Shown here: piece by piece, positions 1 to 4,804 of the stretch
Layout: each line of letters starts with the position of its first letter
How positions within the stretch are numbered: position 1 is the first letter of the stretch
DNA from: Candidatus Acetothermia bacterium
GTDB lineage: Bacteria; Bipolaricaulota; Bipolaricaulia; Bipolaricaulales; Bipolaricaulaceae
DNA length: 10,907 nucleotides
Direction: 5' to 3'
Assembly (NCBI GenBank): GCA_023255835.1
Contig: JAGDVW010000088.1
Location: forward strand, 33,335 to 44,241
Translations under genes and position numbers: made by a program
The notes under the pieces: generated by a model
The model's database searches: none
What the model saw: only the letters and a program-made list of their open reading frames with translations
What the model was told of the DNA's origin: nothing

Positions 1-420
1 AACTTCAACGCCTTGGTGACCAAGCTCCTCGGCGGACAATACGAGGCGTGTCTTTTGGGCCTCACCGGCTCCTCCGAGCCCCATGGCGGGGCCAACGTGG
101 AGCGCTCCTGCGGTGGGTTGCACTTCTGGAAGTACTCGGACTGCGAGGATCCCACCCCGGTGGCCAAGCGCATCGATGAGCTTTTTGACCTCGGCGTCAA
201 GACCTACGACTTCAACGAGGCTTACGAGTACTACAAGGAGTATCAGATCCTCGCCGCCGAGAACCTCTTCCTCATCTATACGGTGAACATGCTCTACCGC
301 TACGCTTACTACGAGAACCTCCAGAACACCGCGGGGTTCAGCCCGCTGGCTGGGGCCCTGGGCTTCGCCGAGGTCCTGTGGAAGAAGAACCCGAACATGG
401 TCGGTAACCGGATCGGGTGA
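1..420 (+). CDS. Solute-binding protein of a peptide-type ABC importer, C-terminal fragment
   Basis: The reading frame is open from the first base and ends at TGA 418-420, leaving 139 C-terminal residues; the start lies upstream of the window. The fragment matches the end of family 5 (DppA/OppA-type) extracytoplasmic binding proteins: a G-S-S-E-P-H-G-G run, then a GGLHFW segment, then P-V-A-K-R-I-D-E-L-F (the usual 'fDelldea' helix), a YYKEYQ helix and an LIYTVN strand that corresponds to the usual late 'P..ply' strand. Its job would be to capture a peptide or other small solute outside the membrane and deliver it to the permeases at 480-2568. All seven lysines are AAG, a codon bias typical of highly expressed genes and different from the permeases that follow. 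A strong terminator follows 10 bases after the stop. The substrate cannot be told from this piece; the family assignment is fairly secure. Confidence 0.85.
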   Translation, partial: NFNALVTKLLGGQYEACLLGLTGSSEPHGGANVERSCGGLHFWKYSDCEDPTPVAKRIDELFDLGVKTYDFNEAYEYYKEYQILAAENLFLIYTVNMLYRYAYYENLQNTAGFSPLAGALGFAEVLWKKNPNMVGNRIG

Positions 421-430
421 GGATGGGCAA

Positions 431-465
431 GGGGGCGGTCCTTGAGACCGCCCCCTTTCTTTTTT
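431..465 (+). terminator. Intrinsic terminator after the first binding-protein gene
   Basis: A perfect 10-bp stem (431-440 GGGGGCGGTC with 446-455 GACCGCCCCC) encloses a five-base loop, CTTGA, and is followed directly by a T-rich run TTTCTTTTTT (456-465). This is a textbook Rho-independent terminator. It separates the binding-protein gene from the permeases and also overlaps a promoter (see 442-470). Confidence 0.93.
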
Positions 466-470
466 ATACT
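442..470 (+). promoter_or_regulatory. Sigma-70-type promoter embedded in the terminator, driving the first permease pair
   Basis: TTGAGA (442-447; 5 of 6 to TTGACA) begins in the terminator loop. TATACT (465-470; one mismatch to TATAAT) begins on the last T of the T-tract. The spacer is exactly 17 bp. Transcription should start near 476-478, only two to four bases before the ATG at 480, so the message would be nearly leaderless. This agrees with the absence of a Shine-Dalgarno sequence before that ATG. Confidence 0.75.
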
Positions 471-479
471 GCTTTTGCC

Positions 480-1469
480 ATGCTCAGTTACGTCGCGCGC
501 CGTGTTCTCTACATGATTCCGGTCCTCTTCATCATTTCCATCATCAGCTTTTTTGTTCTTCAGCTTATGCCGGGCAATTTCACCACGGCCTTCAAGCTCA
601 ACCCCCGGTTCAGCAAGGAAGAAATTGCTCGCCTTGAGGCCCGTTATGGCTTGGATAAACCCGCGTACATACGGTACTGGAAGTGGATTATCGGGATCAT
701 CACCCGGGGGGACTTCGGCTATTCCATGGAGACCCAGCAGCCCGCGTTCGACGCCCTGTTCAAAGGCCGACTGGGCTGGACCCTTCTCATCTCCTTTGGC
801 ACTCTAATTTTCACCTGGATTATTGCCATTCCCATCGGTGTTTTTTCCGCGGTTCGCCAATATTCCGTGGCCGACTATGCCTTGACCTTCTTCGGCTTCA
901 TCGGCGTTTCCATCCCCAACTTCTTTTTTGCCTTGGTGGTCCTCTGGTTTTTGGTGTCGGTGTTGAAGGTGGGGGAGCGGGGGTTGGGCATCGGCGGTCT
1001 TTTCGACCTACAGTACGTCGACGCTCCCTGGAGCTGGGCCAAATTCGTCAATTTTTTGTGGCATCTCCTCCCAGTTTTGATAGTGGTGGGTCTGGCCGGC
1101 ACCGCCAGCCTCATCCGCTACATGCGGGGACAGCTTTTGGACACCCTCGGTCAACAGTACGTCCTCACCGCCCGGGCCAAAGGGCTTCGCGAGCGGGTGG
1201 TGATCTGGAAACACGCTGTGCGCAACGCCATCAACCCCCTCATCACCATGCTGGGCATGTCCCTCCCTGATTTGTTTGCTGGAGCGTTTTTTGCGGCGAT
1301 CATCATGGGCCTCCCCACCGTGGAGCGGGCCTTTTGGAACGCCCTGCAAAGGCAGGATGAGTACGTGGTCATGTCCGGCCTTCTTTTCTTCGCTTTTCTC
1401 CTTCAGGTGGGAAACCTTCTGGGCGACATCATGCTTGCTTGGGTAGATCCGAGAATCCGCTATGACTGA
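480..1469 (+). CDS. DppB/OppB-type ABC importer permease
   Basis: This 329-residue integral membrane protein is one half of the transmembrane channel of a peptide-type importer. The sequence shows a first membrane helix at about residues 9-29 after MLSYVARRVL, an extracytoplasmic stretch (30-98) containing the family's YGLDKP (56-61) and GDFGYS (77-82), further helices near 98-122, 132-160 and 194-212, and the ATPase-contacting EAA loop at about 226-250 (Q-Y-V-L-T-A-R-A-K-G-L). It ends in the typical WVDPRIRYD. The ATG at 480 is chosen because the family N-terminus begins there; in-frame starts further upstream (417, 423) would translate through the terminator. No Shine-Dalgarno sequence is present, as expected from the overlapping promoter. 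Length is normal for DppB. Lysine codons are mixed (5 AAA, 4 AAG), unlike the upstream gene. It overlaps the next gene by 8 bp, implying translational coupling. Confidence 0.92.
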   Translation: MLSYVARRVLYMIPVLFIISIISFFVLQLMPGNFTTAFKLNPRFSKEEIARLEARYGLDKPAYIRYWKWIIGIITRGDFGYSMETQQPAFDALFKGRLGWTLLISFGTLIFTWIIAIPIGVFSAVRQYSVADYALTFFGFIGVSIPNFFFALVVLWFLVSVLKVGERGLGIGGLFDLQYVDAPWSWAKFVNFLWHLLPVLIVVGLAGTASLIRYMRGQLLDTLGQQYVLTARAKGLRERVVIWKHAVRNAINPLITMLGMSLPDLFAGAFFAAIIMGLPTVERAFWNALQRQDEYVVMSGLLFFAFLLQVGNLLGDIMLAWVDPRIRYD

Positions 1470-2568
1470 AAAGGAAAGGCAAGACCAAGAAAAAGGTGTG
1501 AGCCAGTGGCAACTGGCTTGGCGGCGGTTCCGGCGCCACAAAGTGGGGCGGGCAGGCGCAGTTATCGTGGCCATCTTTTTCCTCATGCTCATCTTTGCCG
1601 AATTCCTCAGCCCTTATCCGCATACCCAGCAGTTCCGCGACGCCACTTACGCTCCGCCCACAAAGATCCACTTTTTTGACGAGAACGGCCGGGTGACCCG
1701 CCCCTTCGTCTACGGCATTGCCCGCACACTGAACACCGAGCTTTGGCGCTGGGAGTATCAAGAGGACCGATCGCGAAAATACCCCATTCGCTTCTTCGTC
1801 CGCGGGTTTCCTTACAAACTTTTTGGGATCATCCCCACCAATATCCATCTGTTCGGGGTGGAAGGGGATGGGAAGATCTTCCTTTTCGGCACCGACGAGA
1901 TGGGGCGAGACCTCTTCTCCCGGATCATGATGGGGACCAGAGTTTCTTTGGTGATCGGCCCCTTTGTTCAGGTCATCTCCCTCCCCATCGCCTTGCTTCT
2001 CGGCGGGGTCTCCGGCTTCTATGGGGGCGGTGTGGACATGTTGCTTCAGCGGATGTTTGAGATCATCATGTCCATTCCTACCCTGCCTTTGTGGTTGGCC
2101 TTGGGCTTGGCTTTGCCCAAAGGGATTTCTCCGACCCTCCGGTTTTTCGGGCTGGCCGGGATCATGGCCCTGATCGGCTGGGCTGGCCGGGCCCGGGTCA
2201 TCCGCGGAGTGGTTTTGGCCATCCGCTCCATGGATTTCACCGAGGCCGCCCGGGCCATGGGGGCCAATGATCTGCGGATCATCCTCCGCCACATCGTTCC
2301 CAACCTTGCCTCCTACATCATCGTCAGCGTAACCCTGGGCATTCCCGGGGCCATCATCGGCGAAAGCGGCCTATCCTTCTTGGGGATCGGGATCACCGAG
2401 CCCATGGTGAGCTGGGGACTCCTCCTTTCCAAGGCCAACAATGCTGCCACCATCCAGAGCTATCCCTGGCTTCTCATCCCCGGGGTTTTCATCACCGTGG
2501 CGGTCTTGGCCTTCAACTTCTTGGGCGACGCCCTGCGGGACGCGTTCGATCCCTTCAGGGTTGTTTGA
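1462..2568 (+). CDS. DppC/OppC-type ABC importer permease
   Basis: This 368-residue membrane protein pairs with the preceding DppB-like subunit to form the translocation pore. Residues 17-30 (W-Q-L-A-W-R-R-F-R-R-H-K-V-G) and the helix at about 31-49 match the OppC N-terminal segment. A roughly 90-residue extracytoplasmic insert (50-140) follows. Then come the hallmark LFGTDEMGRD (141-150), several helices, and the EAA loop (249-271: F-T-E-A-A-R-A-M-G-A-N-D-L), with the typical ESGLSFLGIG (311-320) and the closing DALRDAFDP (356-364). DppC proteins are usually about 300 residues, so the insert accounts for the extra length. The start ATG at 1462 lies inside the end of the upstream gene (8-bp overlap). 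No ATPase gene follows: the next gene is on the opposite strand and overlaps this 3' end by 14 bp. Confidence 0.93.
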   Translation: MTEKERQDQEKGVSQWQLAWRRFRRHKVGRAGAVIVAIFFLMLIFAEFLSPYPHTQQFRDATYAPPTKIHFFDENGRVTRPFVYGIARTLNTELWRWEYQEDRSRKYPIRFFVRGFPYKLFGIIPTNIHLFGVEGDGKIFLFGTDEMGRDLFSRIMMGTRVSLVIGPFVQVISLPIALLLGGVSGFYGGGVDMLLQRMFEIIMSIPTLPLWLALGLALPKGISPTLRFFGLAGIMALIGWAGRARVIRGVVLAIRSMDFTEAARAMGANDLRIILRHIVPNLASYIIVSVTLGIPGAIIGESGLSFLGIGITEPMVSWGLLLSKANNAATIQSYPWLLIPGVFITVAVLAFNFLGDALRDAFDPFRVV

Positions 2569-4228
2569 GCCAATTTTTTAGCTCTTCCTCGAAAACGCGA
2601 AAGGAGCGGGAAAACGCCAGTTCCGTAGCCCGAAAAACGCTAGCCCCTTCATAAAGGAAGGCCCAAAAGCTCCGCATTCCCGAGGGGCCGAATTTTTCCA
2701 GGATGAAAGTCACGAACGCCCCGGCCTCGGCCTCCGCAAGATCCTGGGGATAAACACCGAACAGGTTTTGGGTGAGGGAGACCCAACGTTCCGAGACGAG
2801 GATCTTTTTGGCCTCGGCCCGAAAGTCCCGGTCCGGAAAGACTAGCCAAAGGACGAGCCCCTCCACGATGGTTTTAAACGGCGGAAGCCCCCAGGGGCAG
2901 AGGGCCTCCAGGGCCGACCGCGCGGCCCGTTCCGGGATTTCTGCCGGATCCCTCACCCAAGTCACCCCCCAAGGCGCGGCGAGACGCGGCGCTTCCGGGG
3001 TTACATAAAAGACGAGGCGTTCGGGTATAAGCTCGGGAATTTCTGGCCATATCCCCGCGGCCCGGGCCAAAACCTCATTAGCTTCCCAAGCCCATTTCTC
3101 CTCCCCTGAGCCGACCACGATCACCGAACCCTTTGTTGTTCTGGGGGCGCTGGCCAAGGCGAGGAGTTCGGGGGCGTTAAGCCCTAAAAATTTGACCGCT
3201 TCCTCAACTTCGCCGAGCGCCAAGTACGCAAGACCCCGAACGCGCTGGGCTTGAGGATCGGCGAGGCCCGCCAAAACGTGAAGGGCTTTGGTCGGCCGCC
3301 CGGAATGAATCTCCTTCAAGGCCAAAAGGTATCGGTGGTTTGGGCTTTCTTCAAAACTTTTGAGCAGGAAATTTTGGAAATCCTGGGCCAGAGCTTGGGG
3401 ATCCATCTGTACCCCGCTGGCCGCCCCCTCCCAAGAGGTTGCGGTCCAAAAGCGTTGCACGCCCGCCCGGCCGAACTCCTTGACCACCCACTGGGCGAGG
3501 GAGGCGGCGAAGACCTCCCCTATCCTCCCTCCCCCGGATTTCGGTTCGCCCAAAGCGGAAAGGACGGTGCGGATTTTTTCCAAGGTCATGGTGGCCCCAG
3601 CCCAAGGGGCGTCCACCTGAAAAAACAGGTCCTCCCAGGGATCCCGGGGGAGGACGCGGTCAGCCCTAGCCCATATCTCCCGGATAGCCAGGTCTTCCGC
3701 CCAGCTCCCGGCCTCCTCCGCCCACGGGTACTGGGGATCGGCGAAGTACAAGGCCAACCCCCGGGGAAATAAGGGGTTCCCCGGCCGGCCAAAGGCCAGG
3801 GAACACGCGAGCCTTGCCAGATCCCCGCGCATCGGCCGCGACACCACCAGATCCCCTACGGCCAAAAAAGTCCTCTCCTCTTCCATTCTTGCGGAGATGC
3901 CCAGCCCAACCTCGGCTGGTGAGGAATAAATGTAAAGGTGGATGGGCGAAGGCATGGCCTTCGAAGAGAGGCCGAGCTCCTCAAGGATTTCCAACCAATC
4001 AGAGCGCAGTTCCACTTTGAGGGTCTCGATCTCCTGAGCCACCGGGGAATCCTTGAGGTGGTGGAGCACAAGGGGCGGGCACTCCACCTCCTTGAGAGGG
4101 CTATGGGCCTTCTGCAAGGCGGGGTAGACCCAGAACACCAAGACCCCAAGGACGAGACCGGCCACGCCCCCCAGGGCCAGCCCTCCCAATACCCACACAT
4201 ACCGCGCAAAACCGGGCCTTTTGGGCAT
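2555..4228 (-). CDS. Membrane-anchored extracytoplasmic protein with two degenerate peptidase-MA-like domains
   Basis: This 557-residue protein has no function I can name. A single membrane helix (about 10-35, Gly/Leu/Val-rich) would anchor a large external part. Two regions look like copies of one another: about 96-291 and 404-555. Matching pieces are I-H-L-Y-I-Y-S-S-P (96-104) with R-L-V-F-Y-V-T-P-E (404-412), FPRGLALYF (154-162) with IVEGLVLWL (454-462), and EFGRAGVQRFW (251-261) with KFGPSGMRSFW (522-532). The layout (beta strand, helix, 'EGLA.y' helix, later 'yG...l..f' helix) resembles gluzincin peptidase-MA domains, but no HExxH is present, so catalysis is unlikely. A TPR-like helical stretch (298-350) joins them. 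The start ATG at 4228 gives a clean N-terminus and lies 7 bases after a TATACT; an alternative ATG at 4264 has no ribosome site. It overlaps the convergent permease gene by 14 bp. The fold assignment is inference. Confidence 0.75.
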   Translation of the reverse strand: MPKRPGFARYVWVLGGLALGGVAGLVLGVLVFWVYPALQKAHSPLKEVECPPLVLHHLKDSPVAQEIETLKVELRSDWLEILEELGLSSKAMPSPIHLYIYSSPAEVGLGISARMEEERTFLAVGDLVVSRPMRGDLARLACSLAFGRPGNPLFPRGLALYFADPQYPWAEEAGSWAEDLAIREIWARADRVLPRDPWEDLFFQVDAPWAGATMTLEKIRTVLSALGEPKSGGGRIGEVFAASLAQWVVKEFGRAGVQRFWTATSWEGAASGVQMDPQALAQDFQNFLLKSFEESPNHRYLLALKEIHSGRPTKALHVLAGLADPQAQRVRGLAYLALGEVEEAVKFLGLNAPELLALASAPRTTKGSVIVVGSGEEKWAWEANEVLARAAGIWPEIPELIPERLVFYVTPEAPRLAAPWGVTWVRDPAEIPERAARSALEALCPWGLPPFKTIVEGLVLWLVFPDRDFRAEAKKILVSERWVSLTQNLFGVYPQDLAEAEAGAFVTFILEKFGPSGMRSFWAFLYEGASVFRATELAFSRSFRVFEEELKNWLKQP

Positions 4229-4235
4229 TGATTCA

Positions 4236-4241
4236 AGTATA
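4236..4241 (-). promoter_or_regulatory. -10 element (TATACT) for the minus-strand gene, probably leaderless
   Basis: Reading the minus strand, TATACT ends 7 bases before the ATG at 4228. This is the spacing expected if transcription begins at or next to the A of the start codon. No Shine-Dalgarno sequence precedes that ATG and no convincing -35 hexamer lies 16-18 bp upstream. The hexamer is the same as the one at 465-470. The call rests on one hexamer and its placement. Confidence 0.5.
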
Positions 4242-4312
4242 GGCTCGCTTTGTGCGCTTTTCATCAGGATGAGACGGGGAAATTCGCCGCGGTTTAGGAA
4301 CAAATGAAGGTC

Positions 4313-4342
4313 TTGACAGGGAGGACATGGATTTGGTATCAT
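4313..4342 (+). promoter_or_regulatory. Sigma-70-type promoter for the small secreted protein and long binding protein
   Basis: A perfect TTGACA (4313-4318) is separated by 18 bp from TATCAT (4337-4342), so transcription should begin near 4348-4350. That leaves a leader of about 15 bases holding an AGGAGG ribosome site (4353-4358) five bases before the ATG at 4364. With the minus-strand element at 4236-4241 it makes 4229-4363 a divergent promoter region. I saw no clear operator palindrome in it. Confidence 0.75.
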
Positions 4343-4363
4343 AAAAATTGCCAGGAGGTGGTG

Positions 4364-4747
4364 ATGCGGGCCAAATTGGTGGTGGCCCTCGCGGCCATAG
4401 TTTTCCTTGGGGTAGCTGGCCTGGCCAAGATCGACGCGGTGGCGGAGGTCAGCTACGAGGTCAAGGCCGGGGCCCCTGGTTACCTCCTCCTCGTGATCCC
4501 CAACACCCTCGATACCTCCCTCAACAAGTTCGGGATCTCCCTCTCCGTGGAGGGGACGGTGACCGGGGCTTTGGCCCTCAAGGGCACGGGCCCGGCGGTC
4601 ATCGAGGGCGGCCCCATGTACTGGGTGATCACGCTTCCCGGGGATGGCCTTTCCCCAAAGGGCGTCCTTTTGGTGAGCGTGAAGATCCCGGCGGGGACGG
4701 ACCTCAAGGCCGCGGTGGCCAAGGTGGTGGGCTACAAGATCAGTTAG
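4364..4747 (+). CDS. Small secreted beta-rich protein of unknown function
   Basis: This gene encodes 127 residues. The start is set by AGGAGG at 4353-4358. A signal peptide is clear: MRAK, a hydrophobic core (5-18), then a small-residue end at about GLA (19-21). The mature part (~106 residues) alternates hydrophobic strands with Gly/Pro/Thr turns (for example YLLLVIP 40-46, YWVITLPG 86-93, VLLVSVKIP 101-109) and has no cysteine, which suggests a small beta-sandwich, perhaps Ig- or cohesin-like; I do not recognise a named family. It is the first gene after a strong promoter and lies 57 bp upstream of the long binding protein, with no terminator between, so the two are probably co-transcribed. 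Its codons are as C/G-ended as those of the binding proteins, suggesting high expression. A role as an accessory or cell-surface partner of the binding protein is a guess from position. Confidence 0.75.
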   Translation: MRAKLVVALAAIVFLGVAGLAKIDAVAEVSYEVKAGAPGYLLLVIPNTLDTSLNKFGISLSVEGTVTGALALKGTGPAVIEGGPMYWVITLPGDGLSPKGVLLVSVKIPAGTDLKAAVAKVVGYKIS

Positions 4748-4804
4748 GAGGTGGAGCGGCCAGGAATCGAGTTGTTTGGAATCCTTTAACAAAGGAGGGT
4801 GAGC
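4748..4804 (+). promoter_or_regulatory. Intergenic leader and ribosome site of the long binding-protein gene
   Basis: This short spacer contains no terminator hairpin and no convincing promoter. It ends in AAGGAGGG (4792-4799), five bases before ATG 4805. That ribosome site decides the start: an in-frame GTG at 4799 lies inside it and can be discounted. Confidence 0.6.

Noticed and set aside
417..479. Upstream in-frame starts (GTG 417, ATG 423) for the first DppB gene
   Set aside because: They would place the terminator hairpin inside the coding region and add 19-21 residues before the normal family N-terminus.
4763..4784. Repeated GGAATC (4763-4768 and 4778-4783) as a possible operator in the leader of the long binding-protein gene
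   Set aside because: It is only six bases, not palindromic, and without a recognisable promoter nearby; chance is likely.
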